Counted from the first letter of the stretch, positions 34,601 to 46,144 are shown. The stretch: 64,000 nucleotides of DNA from Dioszegia crocea (GCA_001600615.1 BCKK01000003.1:428893-492892); one strand, 5' to 3'. A program made the numbers and translations. Notes: a model not told the origin generated them from the sequence alone.

Positions 34601-36638
34601 AGGGATTATGGACATGAGGTGCTTGCTGGTCGAAAAGAACGGAGGAGGTTTAGTTTGTTGGGGATGCGGAAGTTTTATGGGGATTATTTGGATGTTGGAG
34701 GGAATAGTGCAGCGGGGGGATTGTTGAGGGGTGCAGCGGGGATTGGACGTGAGTGTCTTTTCCCCTCGCGGGGCAGTCAGGTCGAGTGGTCAGGGTCCGA
34801 GCTGATGGATTAGCTTCTGAGCGAGTGGACTTTTCGTCAAGGGGTGAAATTCTCGTTTCGAAACTTGGTCGATCGAGTAAACTCTCACCGAGGTTCATCA
34901 TTGTTGTCAGTCACAACGCTACTGTGTCCCCTGAGGATTGCAAAGAGCGGAAGCTGATCTCACAGAGCGATAAAGCTGTCTACTTTGTCGTAACGACGCA
35001 GAAGGACGGTGTGGTCAGTACGACCCTTGATCGCAAGATCCCCATTTCGAGCATTCGGACAATTGGGATGACGAATCTGAGAGATGACTTTGTGGTATGT
35101 ACCTCTATTACACCCTTATCCCTTTACTTGTGTACTGAATCAAGCTGATATTCTAGGTCTTCAACATCCCAGCATGCGAAGAGGGCGATCCGATCTTTAC
35201 CTGTTCGCTTAAAACCGAGATGATTTGCGCGATTCTGACAATCACGGGAGGGAGCACGACGGTTGCTATTGGTCCAACGTAAGTTCGATGTTCTCCTGGC
35301 TACCCGTCATCTAAGTATTGTAAATGGGGGACAGAGCTGATGTAGCAGAATCTCATATGCCAAGAAGAAGGATAAGCAGGCTGTGATCAAATCGCAGAAG
35401 AGCGAAATTGTTACGGGTGATGGACAGTATAAGAGTTCTACAATCACCGTTGGTTCTGGAGAGTCTCCAAATAGCGGTGAGTCATCTTTCCAGCTCATGC
35501 CTCTGAGTAGTGAGTGATATGAAATGCGCTGACGGGGCAGTATCGTCACCTCAGCCACCGCGGAAGCCAAAGGTCAAGAAGGCGGCGAAGACCGCTCCGG
35601 CGGGAATGGCTGTGAGTTTCCTGGCACCGATCGACGGCCACAAGCTGACGATGTAGGGCCGAGCAACCAACCGACCCACCGCTGTCGGTTTGCCAGGCGC
35701 CACTCGACCTTCCGCACCTGCCGCTATCGCCTCGATGCCCACTCCCGCCGCTATCAAAGCGCCCACACCCTCTGCTGGAGCAGGCGCGGCAAAAGCTCCA
35801 CCCTCCATACCCGGTAAAGCTAGGGCACCACCACCTGCACCGCCCGCTGCGCCCGCCAAGGAGATGTATAAGGCTCTTTATGCCTTTGCGGGCCAAGAAG
35901 GGGAGATGAATCTGGTGAAGGGGGATATGGTCGAGGTTAAGCAGAAGGACGATAATGGTTAGTTCTGTGCTGCGTGTGAGCAGGATCAATGCTGATTAGT
36001 AGGATGGTGGATGATTGTCAAGGATGGCAGTGAGGGATGGGCGCCGTCAAACTAGTAAGCTGATGAAGCCGTCAGAAGTGCTCGTAAGCTTACATTCCAG
36101 TCTGAAACTGGTCGAGTCGGCCCCACCTCCGCCTCCACCCCCAGTCGCTCGCAGACCCCCACCTCCACCCGCCTCAAACGGCACATCTACCCCATCCAAC
36201 GGCAGTTCCGCCCCCTCAGCATTCGCCATGGCCCGAGCAGCCGCAGCATCCTCAACTTCCTCCCCAGCCTCATCCCGCCCTAACTCTGTAATCGGCGCCA
36301 GTGGTAAGGCCGCACCGCCCGCACCTAAACCTAAACCCTCCATCCCTGCAAAGCCTAGCGTCGGCGCGAAACCTATGGGACTTGGAGCACCTGTGGCTCC
36401 GCCTGCGCCTATCGCGCCTGTCAAACCAGCTGCGGCAGGGGGTAGACCACCAATACCTAGTGCGGCAAGACCGGTACCTGCGCCTGCGGCGGGTAAAGTG
36501 GGGAGTGTGGCGAAGCCTGCTGGGATGTCTGGACAGTTGGATTTGGCTGCTGCGTGAGTTTTACTTCTTGCGTTGAGGGGTTTGTGCTGATGTCTTAGTT
36601 TGAAGAAGAGGGCTCAGAGAGCCGCGGAGGATGATTAA
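31616..36638 (+). CDS. MYO1: Class I myosin (long-tailed, fungal Myo3/Myo5 type)
   Basis: The first coding exon is only the ATG (31616-31618); a 76-base intron then leads to [14 protein letters not shown]. The motor domain has P-loop [14 protein letters not shown], switch I NDNSSRHGKYLEI, switch [18 protein letters not shown] and the PAK-type TEDS site [12 protein letters not shown]-like motifs follow ([20 protein letters not shown]), then a TH1 tail (basic, membrane-binding), a Pro/Ala-rich TH2, an SH3 domain ([38 protein letters not shown]) and proline runs ([17 protein letters not shown]). The C-terminus is [17 protein letters not shown] at TAA 36636-36638: a WH2/central-like helix with a very short acidic end lacking the terminal Trp of many Arp2/3-activating fungal myosins I. 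It acts in endocytic actin patches. Confidence 0.95.
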
Positions 36639-36801
36639 GTGGACAAGGGAGTAGCTGTGGATCTTGTATCGGATGGAAGTATGGGTTTGTATAGAGCTGA
36701 AATGCAATTGACTAAATCTGATGGACAACTGATTTGGTTCTTCCACCTGTTCGGCGGCTTCAGTCGCCACAGCCTATAGCGAAGCGTATACTAAAAGCTA
36801 A

Positions 36802-37781
36802 TTAACATCCCTTGAAATTCTCGTCCTCGGCGGATAAATAGAACTTCGTGGTAAAGCGAACTAGCCACTCCAGCTTCGGCACATAGTGAAGTTTAGCTGT
36901 AGAGACGCACGTCCAACATAGCGCCCCTTGCTTCCCATCAATTGCCGCCCGGATAGCTTCGGCCCCACAAGCACCATTGATGGCATCCTGCAAGGCCGTC
37001 CGCGAAGATGACGGACAATGCCTGTTCTCACACATAGGTTTCGTCCATATCCATGGAATGAGGCGGAATCGGTTGAGACCTTCGGTGGACCTGATGTGTA
37101 GCTCCAGCAACTGGAGCCAGAGGTTGAGTGCGTGACGTTTGACGGTATCGGAGATGTATCTCGGTGTGCGCGAAATCAAGCAGCCGAGTGTAGCTTCGGC
37201 CGACGCAGAAATCATGTCTATGTTGTCGCTCAAGGCCCAAATCGCGAATTCCAGCACCTCGGTATCCTCCTCGCCCATGCACCTGGATTTTTGTAACGCT
37301 TCATAGAGCAGCCTAGGGATGATGGGGACGAGATACATCTTTCCGATGACGGCAGCATCGATGAGAGCTTCGTGATATTGGGATTCGGTCATAGAGTGAC
37401 AATTTGTGGAGTTGAAAAAGGCGGAGGATGTGAGGGACCGAATGGCATGAAGGAAGACATATAGACCACTGGAAGTCGAGCCGATGAGAGGTATGAAGGG
37501 GGTGCCGTCGTGGCAGTCCGAGGAGGAAGGGGAGGGAAGTTTGGCGAAGAACGAGGAGATGGCAGAGAGGAGGGATAGGTTGAAGTAGAAACAAAATTTC
37601 CGGTCGTCGTCGGCTTGGAGTATGATAGACCCAGACTTCTTGTCGGCGTATAAAGGGTGGAAGACGAGTTTGGGAGTTTCGACTGATGGAAAAGCTATCA
37701 AAGGTAAGCGTATATCCTCGGACATGAGTTTTGCGAATGGGATGGATACGTACCGAGCTGTTGGGTATCTTTGCTTGACAT
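36802..37781 (-). CDS. BTB-like protein with C-terminal paired cysteines (paralog 1)
   Basis: Two exons: a 28-base first exon from ATG 37781 (MSSKDTQQL) and a long second exon ending at TAA 36802. About 310 residues. The N-terminal half resembles a BTB/POZ fold: GSIILQADDDRKFCFYFNLS, then LLSAISSFFAKLPSPSSSD, then LYVFLHAIRS, then IGKMYLVPIIPRLLYEA. The C-terminal half carries two cysteine pairs (MCENRHC and ALCWTC) about 40 residues apart. It shares order, intron phase and motifs with genes at 38075-39064 and 45121-46144, so the three form a local family. BTB proteins often dimerise or bind Cullin-3, but no partner can be inferred here. Confidence 0.72.
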
Positions 37782-38074
37782 CCTGAACGTATGCTCACTT
37801 TGTCGAGGTCCGTTGAGATATGTACGAACGAAGAAGGGATGTTGAATGATTGCGCGAAGGGACTAGAAAAGTATGTCTGAGCACATACAGACACACGCGC
37901 TTATTCAGGGGTCATAGGTATGCGCTTGAATGTCATGATACTATCCTTGCTGTACTCCAGGCAATAACATCCTGGCCCATATGGGAAGAGAGAACCATAG
38001 AGATCATATATACAAACTACTCAGGCAGCGTTGGCAGTCTCTATGTGTCTCGCGTTCATACTCTATACTCCTCG

Positions 38075-39064
38075 CTAAACCTCTGCGCTGCCCTGTTTTG
38101 CCTCCTGGTATTCATCCCAGCTCTGATCATACCCGTAGGCTGAGGTATATTGCTCGAACCAGTCCCATGCGTCATGGTAGCAGACTTGCGCCATTTCAAT
38201 ACACATCTCGCAGTCCAGCCCGTAATCTCCTTCAGCACCAACGAGCTTCTCAATCGCCTCGATCGAACGAGCGGATTCGAGTTGTGACGAGATTGTCTCT
38301 GTAAGGTTACCGCCAAGACTTACGAGTTCGCACGTATTGCACATGGGTACGTGGATGTCGGTGGGGAAGAGGGGAGGAGCTTCGAGACGACGAAGGTGTA
38401 GACTTTGAAGCTGAATGAAGACATCCGGCGCGTGAGATTTCAGGGCGTCAAGGATGACCCGGGGTCCGAGACGGAGTTTGAAGCCGACAGTAGCCTCTGC
38501 AGCTGTAGAGATGCGTTTAGTGACCCCAGCGATGGACCAGACGAAGAGGGTAAGGTACTCTCTAGGGTGTCGAAGTAGTGTGTCGTGTAGCAGACAGCGG
38601 TCGAGGATGTCATCTAGGAGTCGGTATATGATGGGGGTGTCATACCGCTTCGCCATGATGGCCGCGTCGATAACACCCCCTACAGTCACGCGGAGGGAGG
38701 GGCGCAGGCTGGATATGATGTCTGCATCGAGAGTGGAGTGGATTGCGGTGACAAAGAGCGCAAGTCCCGAGGTGCTTGTCTCGGGTAGGGTAATGAGGGG
38801 GAAGCCGTCAACGAGGTCGGACTCGGAAGGAGGGGGGAGGTTTCCGAAGAAGCCAGAGAGGGCAGAGAGGAGGGTGGAATTGGCGTAGAAGCAAGTCTTG
38901 GCTTCATCGTCCGCCTGGAGGATGACAGAGCCCGGTTTGGGGATGGCGAAGGCATCGTGAAAGTGAAGGGCTTGCGCTGGAGCATCTGCCCGAAATGAGC
39001 TATTAAACTCTTATTTGGCTATTTGGCTGAACTCACCCTGAGCATTGTTCTCCTGGTCAGGCAT
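38075..39064 (-). CDS. BTB-like protein with C-terminal paired cysteines (paralog 2)
   Basis: Two exons, the first of 28 bases from ATG 39064 (MPDQENNAQ), the same size and phase as in paralog 1. The second reads GSVILQADDEAKTCFYANST, then LLSALSGFFGNLPPPSESDL, then VDGFPLITLPETSTSGLALF, then AKRYDTPIIYRLLDDILDR. Its C-terminal part has VPMCNTCELV and GLDCEMCIEMA about 45 residues apart, then WDWFEQYTSAYGYDQSWDEY. The stop TAG is at 38075. The protein is about 310 residues, hydrophilic, and has no signal peptide. The conserved BTB-like half and CxxC pairs suggest a possible zinc-binding module, as in the sister genes. Function unknown. Confidence 0.75.
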
Positions 39065-39948
39065 CTTCCTATCTGATTGCTCCTTGTCGAGGTCTACTGA
39101 TCTAAGGATGAACGGAGAACATGATTGAGTGGATGAGTGAAGGCGAGCAAAACTTGCTTGAAAACAGAGTTCAGATAGGTACACAATGTCAGGGTAGAGC
39201 GCCGAGCCCAGAGTGGTAATTTGGCCGCGTTTCAGATCCTGTTCCAGAAAAGCCCCGATGGAGGGGGCCATTTAAGGCGATTGTCTAATATCGACTGTTG
39301 GAGTACTAGTAATAACTGCCCACACTAGTACAACAGGGCCGATCGTTACTGCAAGGGCCCTCTTAGACTGCATGCAGAAACACTTCTTAAATACTGCCAC
39401 TACGAGGCTGAGGAACGCGGCGCTAGCTTTCGACATTGGGCATTGATCGCGAGCCCGGGCTTGTCCCATGATCTGTCCCTGGCCTTGCGAGTACGTCGCG
39501 GGGATCCGTTGATTGTGAGTCCAGTATCCGGTCATGGTCCAGTCACCAGGATCTGCGCACAGGCCCTGAGGCTGAGCATTGAGAGCAACCGATGCCATCC
39601 AGTCCAAAGCCGGCATCACCTTTGATGCTAGTCTCCTTCGGCACCAAGTCAGTCTCGAACGATCAGCAATAGTGATAATGCTCTGTGACAGAGTTCCCCT
39701 ACTGTGACAGATGTCCTTTGTCTACCCTCTCCTACTCTTCCCTTGTCACTCACCCGTGGAGCTTGGAGCGAGCCTCAGCGAGGTTCGCTCCTCAGCCAGA
39801 CTGGACGAATCCCACCACCAGACTCCACTTCCCACTCTGCCCGGCCCTTGCTTGATTGTGTACCTCACAACATCATTCCACAAGGACATACAACTATACA
39901 TTACCCCTCATCTAAATCTGACCACCAAGCGATCCCGTCTATCCCATC
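39065..39948. other. Intergenic region, no convincing gene
   Basis: This interval contains the promoters of BTB paralog 2 (minus) and the small gene at 39949 (plus). A minus-strand frame at 39272-39619 (115 codons) with one hydrophobic stretch is open, but I see no homology or splice logic. The part nearest 39949 is pyrimidine-rich, as in a promoter. Confidence 0.45.
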
Positions 39949-40419
39949 ATGGCTATTCCGGAAACCACCCTACTCCCTACCCCCGAACCCACCCTACTCG
40001 GCACGTTCCCTGACCTCATCGAGAACTCTTCAGGCTCTCTCCTTTGGTCGATCGCCTGCAACGTCCTTGAGGCGACTATGGAAAAGGGTGAGCAGCTGCT
40101 CAACACGTGCCAAGGGAGCACCGGGGTCATCAGAGACGAGAAGTACCAAGCCCTCCTGGCGGTGCTAGAGGAAGGCAGATTCTATCGTGATGCGACAGAG
40201 CAGGGTATGAGGGCTTTCCGAGCCAGCGCTGAGGAGACGGTGTGCGGAGATGGAGACCGGCCAACTGCGTCTATCATCGAGGGAAGCTTCCGCACCGCTA
40301 CCAATGATGTGAGGGAGAAGTGGAACACGCAAGTCACCAGGTTGTCGGCGCTGGAGAGCAATGTCAACGCTGAGAAGAGGCGAAGGCGGGGCGACAAGGT
40401 GGGCCGGGGAAAGCGGTGA
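39949..40419 (+). CDS. Hypothetical 156-residue protein
   Basis: A single uninterrupted exon from ATG 39949 (MAIPETTLLPTPEPTLLG) to TGA 40417-40419, preceded by a pyrimidine-rich tract. It begins Pro/Thr-rich, then becomes helical (LLWSIACNVLEATMEKGEQL, VREKWNTQVTRLSALESNV) and ends in a strongly basic tail (EKRRRRGDKVGRGKR), which could be a nuclear localisation signal. It has third-position C/G use like the neighbouring genes. I recognise no family. An unspliced gene is unusual in this window, so it may be young or intron-poor. Confidence 0.5.
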   Translation: MAIPETTLLPTPEPTLLGTFPDLIENSSGSLLWSIACNVLEATMEKGEQLLNTCQGSTGVIRDEKYQALLAVLEEGRFYRDATEQGMRAFRASAEETVCGDGDRPTASIIEGSFRTATNDVREKWNTQVTRLSALESNVNAEKRRRRGDKVGRGKR

Positions 40420-40583
40420 GATCGCAAAACCCGAGCTAGGCGCGCGCACGTGGATGACTGGATATTAGCAATTTACCACCTGTATATATCAATCTATATC
40501 AGCTTATGAGACTTGTTCTGAGTATCGTATGAATGCACTTTCGGCGTCACTGACAACATTAGGAGGACGACAGTATATTTGGC

Positions 40584-40619
40584 GAGAATTCGACGCTCAC
40601 TGAGAATTCGACGCTCACT
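40584..40619. repeat. Perfect two-copy tandem repeat, 18-base unit
   Basis: The unit GAGAATTCGACGCTCACT at 40584-40601 is repeated exactly at 40602-40619. Confidence 0.95.
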
Positions 40620-42671
40620 TCAGGACCTTGATCATGATGTTGACATGAGAGCTTGGATCTCGTAGCCCAGAAGCCCCACAGAACACCGCAATAAAAAGTC
40701 GCAAGCGGAGATCCACGTACACAAGTGTCAGTAACACACGATCACCTGGCTCAGTGAGGACATTAATTGGGGCATCAGTCCGTCAATAGGATGGTTAATG
40801 TGGGGTATAAGCTAATTGAAGTTATTCCTCGAGACGCGTATACATGATCCCCGCTAGCTTCCGGAGCTCTAGCTACCGCAGCTCTCGAGCTCTAGTCAGA
40901 GTGCATGACCAGCCGACTCACCATAAGTCCTACATACATAGTGACCCATTCGTCCATCCACATGCAACTTAGCCGAATTCTACCGAGACAGCTCGTAGAT
41001 TCGTGGGCGTAGCCCTCGAACCATGGGTCGAGTATGAAACAGGAGTCAAGCAAATCATATCGATTCACCTAGTGTTGGGTGGTGCAGCGTGAGTTGTTTC
41101 TGGAGTGAAAGAAAGCTCCTGAGGACCAATCAGCTTACTTTCTGGACTGCAGATCCTCTGAATCACCAGCTCTAATCCCTCTCAACCACATCCCTCTGAT
41201 CTCTCACAATACCAAAGTCAGCCGCGACGGACAGACTCACTCATCGCCCTATGCCAAAGCCCCGCAGTCCCTCTATGGACCTCTACCTTCCTCCACATCC
41301 TTCTCAGACTACGCCTCGCCGATGGTATCCGGTCCGGTCGGATGTTGCGGCCGTAGTCCGCAGTGGGGTTGAATGATAGGTGAGATATAGACAGTGTAAG
41401 AAACTATGAGACGGCTAAGGGCGTCAGCGCATACTTCCGGGAGACGAACTTTCAGGTAGGAGCGGTGGTGCGAACCGGTTAAGAGCTGGACTTACCGTCG
41501 GACCGCAGCCAAGCCGTTAGTGCGTGTTCGCTGATTCCCGCTTCTCTCTTCCTCCCTACTTTACACGGTTGATCTGGTCCACGATTCACCTGACTCTCAC
41601 GCCTCCTGTTCCTTCCAGTAGGTCGTCGGTCCGGCTTTGGAGGATGTAAAGTACAAGGAGGAGGGGTTAGGGAGGGCGGCTTGAGGGATCTCTGGGAAAG
41701 CGAAGGGAGTATGCCCAATCAGGAAAGGGCAGCATGAGGTCCATCTAGCCTGTTAAAGTCAGGTTTCCCTACTTATGAAACGCTTCATTGACACACAAGA
41801 TCCATCGGCGCTGGACTCACCTATCGAATGATCCATAGATCAGCTCCGGAGCTTTGAAGCCGGTCGGCACGCTTTCGACCCCCTGGAGTGGTCCACATCC
41901 TCAAAGGGAATGAGAGCGGACACACTCGAAGGACCACACCCGTACTGCCAATGCCTCCTGCTGATGCCACAACGAACGGACGTCGTACCAGCTGGCAGGG
42001 GGTGGATCTCGGAATTTCGGGTCCGAGTGCCCCTCATCAATTCCGTATCGCTTAAGCACCGCTGCACGGAACTGTACAGCAGATCGTGCGGACCCGAGTA
42101 ACAGTCCGAGTATGGTTGATGAGCGTACACGGGGCATCTGAGCCAAAATCCGCAGCCGAATAGAATCCGAGGGGAGGCGGAGGAAGCGATGATGTCTTTG
42201 CGGATGATCATCGATCCGCGGGATTCCCATTGATTGCCTGGCAAGTCCGCACTCCAGCCGGTATTCTTCGATAGCTGTACGCCGGTGGATGCGGTCAGCA
42301 GCGTTAAAGATCGTGCTCTGGTAGGCCCCGGCGCGAATGGGCGTACGGAACAGACATCATGTGAGAGGTAGAGCGCCTGAAGTGGGTTCCGAATTTGAAC
42401 GGATCCGAACAAGCGAGAAGATCTTCACTCATCCCCTCTCTTCGTCATACAACATGCCGCACTGCTTGTACAGCACGGAACACAGCTCAGAACGCCGCTC
42501 TCACTGCCCGTGGCCACTCTCATCTTGTACGCCAAGCCAAGGCGTGTATGTGCACAGCCAATTTGGTTCTGCGCGCAATCCCAAATTTCGAAGCTTCGGG
42601 TCTGTGGGTATATTCGCGTCCGAGTAAGATTTCCGCGCGCTTACTTGGGCCTTCAACCTTACTGGGACGCA

Positions 42672-42681
42672 GATATATATA
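42672..42681 (+). promoter_or_regulatory. Putative TATA box of the M43 metalloprotease gene
   Basis: The sequence TATATATAAG lies about 55 bases upstream of the ATG at 42735. No other strong TATA element is visible nearby. The short distance implies a short 5' leader. Confidence 0.5.
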
Positions 42682-42734
42682 AGATGAATTGATTCTAGGA
42701 TGGATCTTCTTCTTCATCCCCTACCCGGCTCACA

Positions 42735-44874
42735 ATGTTACTCACCCTCTACTTCAACCTCCTAGCCTCAACGCTCGTCCTGGGCCAGTCATCCACTCTC
42801 ACCTTGCCCCCAAGCCCAGTCCCTACTCCTGCACCCGTCACCACTAGCAGCATCAGCAGCGGTACCACGACAACTTCCACCAGCAGCGGTATCTCTGTCG
42901 TCGTCGGCAATACCTCTACGACCACCACCAGCTCGTTCATCAGCTCATTCCAGTCATCCACCATCATCACCTCATCAAGCATCGCCCTGAATGCCAGTAT
43001 CTCTTCCACTGCGCCTAACGCCACTGCGACATCCAACTCCACCACCAACTCAACCACCAATGCGACTTCCGTAGAGGGTATGGTGGAGCATGACGTATGG
43101 TTCGGCGCGGGCGAAGATGAGGTTGAGCCGCCTCTTGAGTAAGTCCTAGTTCTGCTTTTCAGGTATCGCTCTATCAACAACACAACGCTGACTGCTAGAT
43201 TCCGAGCCGATGAGCAGGTGCTTACCCTTGCCTACACTGCCAACTACGACCAAGCCAGGTGCCGAGAGCTCGCCCAGGGTTACGCTCAGGGCAGTACAGC
43301 GATGATGAGGCGACACTGGGCGGGTGTGGAGTACAAGCGAAAGAGGGCCCTTCGGGGAAAGGTGAGCTCTCAACTATGAATCCAGCTGACAATAGACCTG
43401 CTTCCCCGCAGTCTACACTATCCCTACCTATATCCATTGGGTACCACCCCGTGACGCACCTGCGGGCTGGGTCAACACCGCAGCGCTGGACGCTACTCTC
43501 GCCCTCGCCAGAAAGCAGCTTCGAAACATGAACATTGCCTTGGATGTCAAGAGGAGGGTCGTTTGGAAAGTCACAGATGATGTGAGTCTGCATCAGCGGG
43601 GTTGGGCTGACTTGTCTAGACGGAATACTTTACCATATTGACTATGGGTGATCTCAAATTTGCCTCTAGTTTCACAGCCCATGCCAAGAAGGTCATCAAG
43701 TCGGAAGATTATGCCTCACTCAGTAAGTTTCTAGCTCGACCGCGCTGATATCAGACATATTCATAGTTGAGGACCCATCCAGCTCTTCAGATTCGATCGC
43801 TGGCTTTGCCAACTACCCTGGCGTGGCAGGTGGCAAGAACAGTGCGGATAGCGTGGTGATTGGTTCCAACACCTTGCTTGGCAACTCTGCGATCAGTGAG
43901 TCTGCGAGTAGGGCATCAGGCTAATCTATCAGAGGATAAGACTCGGAACTGGGTCGGGTATCCGACACAGGGTACGACGTTTGCGCATGAAGTTGTAAGT
44001 CGGGCATCACAACCTCAGTGATTGGAAGGCTGACAAAACAGGGTCATTGGCTCGGGCTTAAACATCTTCATGTCGGTGGCTGCAGCGCCAAGAATGACGG
44101 TATCGACACTACCTTATCATACCCAGGAGAGGACTACACCTATTCCTGTCCGACAACGCCCGGTGGAGCAGCACCCTTCAGAGGCAAACGTGGAATCTAC
44201 GAAGCCAGTGAGTCAACATATTGCCCGAAGCTAATTCCCCAGACCTCATGAGCTACTCCCCTGGTCGGAACGTCACGCACGGCTACTTCAACCGGGAACA
44301 AGCTGTCCGAGCGGTCGTGGGCTACATGATCCGTCGACAGGGTGTGAAGAAGGGGAGTTTGATGGATCAGGATAGCAATGCTGTCTACCTCAAACAATGC
44401 GGCACCACATCCCGAGTGAAGCGCGACGAGCACATCATCATCCCTCGTAACATTGCCCCTCTCACCAAACGCCAGACCGCCGCTACCCTATCCTCATTCT
44501 GCGACTCGACCGATCTTGGCGTCGTCAACTACGGTTTCTCCCCTCTCGCCGAAACTGGTCTTTACAGTGACGATTCCCCCTCCATCCCTAACCAGCCTGC
44601 CCCTCCCCCTTCGGTCAATGTCAACATTGGTCAGCCGGACGATACGCCCGGTCAGACTGGGAGTAATTTCCAGGCTGTTAAACAGCAAGTCGAGCAGGAT
44701 ATCCAGAATGGCGGGAATGCTTGGCAGGCGGCGACGACCATGGCGAATGTCCCTGCGCCGACTGCGGCTCCTACCACGAAGGCGGCAGCTGCGGATAAGG
44801 TGGCGGGATCGAGTTTGGGTTTAGTGATGGCGGTGATTGGGCTGGGCTTGGGTGGGATGGTTCTGATGGTCTAG
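42735..44874 (+). CDS. Secreted, probably GPI-anchored M43 (pappalysin-type) metalloprotease
   Basis: Eight or so exons from ATG 42735 to TAG 44872-44874. The N-terminus (MLLTLYFNLLASTLVLGQS) is a signal peptide. A long Ser/Thr-rich, N-glycosylatable region follows (NATATSNSTTNSTTNATS). The catalytic domain contains YTIPTYIHWVPP and the zinc motif HEVGHWLGLKHLHVGGC, an HExxHxxGxxH zincin site whose exons split between V (43994) and G (44042). A Met-turn candidate (NSPDLMSYSPG) and GYFNREQAVRA after it match the M43 family. After a Pro-rich spacer the protein ends in a small-residue stretch and hydrophobic tail (GLVMAVIGLGLGGMVLMV), typical of a GPI-anchor signal. It probably acts at the cell surface; the substrate is unknown. 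Confidence 0.85.
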
Positions 44875-45120
44875 GTCTTATTGAAGGCTGAGGGGTCGGT
44901 GATTGATAATTTATAATGATAGCTTCTTCTGGATGTACGTGTGCGTGCCAGTCCTGTCGTTGGACCCAGCCAGAAGACCTGAAATCTCCAGTTTTGGCGG
45001 CAACCAGACTCGAGCCATCGGGGTCGCGGTCCTAATTACATGCCAAATACAGATCTAAGAGGTAGTACCAGTACGGCTGCGAAAGATCAGCGACGAAGAC
45101 AATCAACTTGGCTTGTAAAC

Positions 45121-46144
45121 TCACGGTAGATAGTCCTCGTACGCCTTATCAAATCCATAAACGGAGGTGAATTCCTTAAACCATCTCATCTTTGGCTCAT
45201 AATCTTCACTGAAGGCTACCACGCATCCATAGCACGTGAGCCCGAGGCCGAAATGAACCGCGCCTTCCTTGATTGCCTCAATTGTGGTGGCCGCCTCGAA
45301 GAACCTCTCGACTCCCTCTTCGTAATCAATGTCCCGGTCCAGACAATCCTGACACCCTCCCCTCACATGATCAATCTCTGTGCTTTGGAATCGTTTGACA
45401 GCGTGGGCTTGGCGAAGATGGAGATCCTGCAGCTTGAGCAAGCAGTCGGGTGCGTGATTCCGCAGCGCCACGATGAAAGCTTTGGGCGCCTGGGTGATAT
45501 CGTGACCTGTCGTAGCTAATGCCGCCCTCCTGATCTGCCGCTCAACTCCGGAAATCGCCCAGATAGTGAAGGCGAAGAAGACTATGATAGCCTTGTCTTC
45601 AAATTTGGAATAGCACGCCGCAGCGTCTATCACCATCCGATAAAGGATTGGCAGGTCGTACATTTTCGCAAACACTGCAGTGTTCACAAATGCCTCAAAA
45701 TCCAAAGTCACGGAAGGTGGCTTGTATCGTAGTTGAAGAGTTTCAGGCTCGGTGAGCGAGTTAATGATGAGGAGGGAAAGGTAGAGGGTGGAGGCTGAGG
45801 TGTCGTGGATGGGAATGAGAGGTACTCCGTCGACCATGTCATTGTCGGAGGGGGGAGGTAGGTCGGCGAAGAATGAGGAGAGTGCCGCTAGCTTTGGAAG
45901 GCAAAAGTAGAAGCACAGGCTGCTGTCATCGTCACCTTGCAGGATGACGGTGCCGGCGCCTTGCTTTTTTTTGGAAAGAGCGTTGGAATTTGAGGGGTTT
46001 CGGCTGCTCGATAGCTACATCGAATGAGCTTGTTTCGCCCTCTAAGGAGATGCGCCAAGTCGGGAATTCGGGAGCGGAGTACTAGAACTTACCGATCATG
46101 CCGGACCCATCTTCACCAAGAGTGCCATTTCCATCTTCAGACAT
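45121..46144 (-). CDS. BTB-like protein with C-terminal paired cysteines (paralog 3, apparent frameshift)
   Basis: Exon 1 is 52 bases from ATG 46144 (MSEDGNGTLGEDGSGMI), phase 1 like its paralogs. The long second exon ends at TGA 45121. The main frame reads GAGTVILQGDDDSSLCFYFC, then LPKLAALSSFFADLPPPSDN, then MVDGVPLIPIHDTSAS, with C-terminal GGCQDC and LTCYGC pairs and WFKEFTSVYGFDKAYEDYL. The start of exon 2 (AAETPQIPTLFPKK, like the VETPKLVF of paralog 1) is in a different frame. The two meet at a run of eight T on the plus strand (45965-45972). One more base there would join them, so this is either a homopolymer error or a real inactivating indel. It is the most divergent of the three copies. 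Confidence 0.62.

Larger units (their letters stand above)
40420..42734. other. Long intergenic region (2.3 kb)
   Basis: This is one of the largest gene-poor stretches in the window. It contains an 18-base perfect tandem duplication at 40584-40619 and two copies of GAGCTCTAG near 40865-40897. Open frames at 41479-41718 and 41840-42412 (minus) and 42337-42692 (plus) overlap each other and show no recognisable motifs. A TATATATAAG element at about 42672-42681, some 55 bases before the metalloprotease ATG, looks like its TATA box. Confidence 0.5.

Noticed and set aside
39272..39619. Minus-strand 115-codon frame with a hydrophobic stretch
   Set aside because: No homology, no splice link, and it sits where promoters of the flanking genes are expected.
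40865..40897. Repeated GAGCTCTAG with an intervening CTACCGCAGCT
   Set aside because: Too short to be a mobile-element end or a regulatory palindrome with confidence; no target-site duplication was seen.
41840..42412. Minus-strand 190-codon frame in the 2.3 kb gap
   Set aside because: Composition is Arg/Ser/Pro-rich without motifs; overlapping frames on both strands are equally open, as expected by chance in GC-rich DNA.
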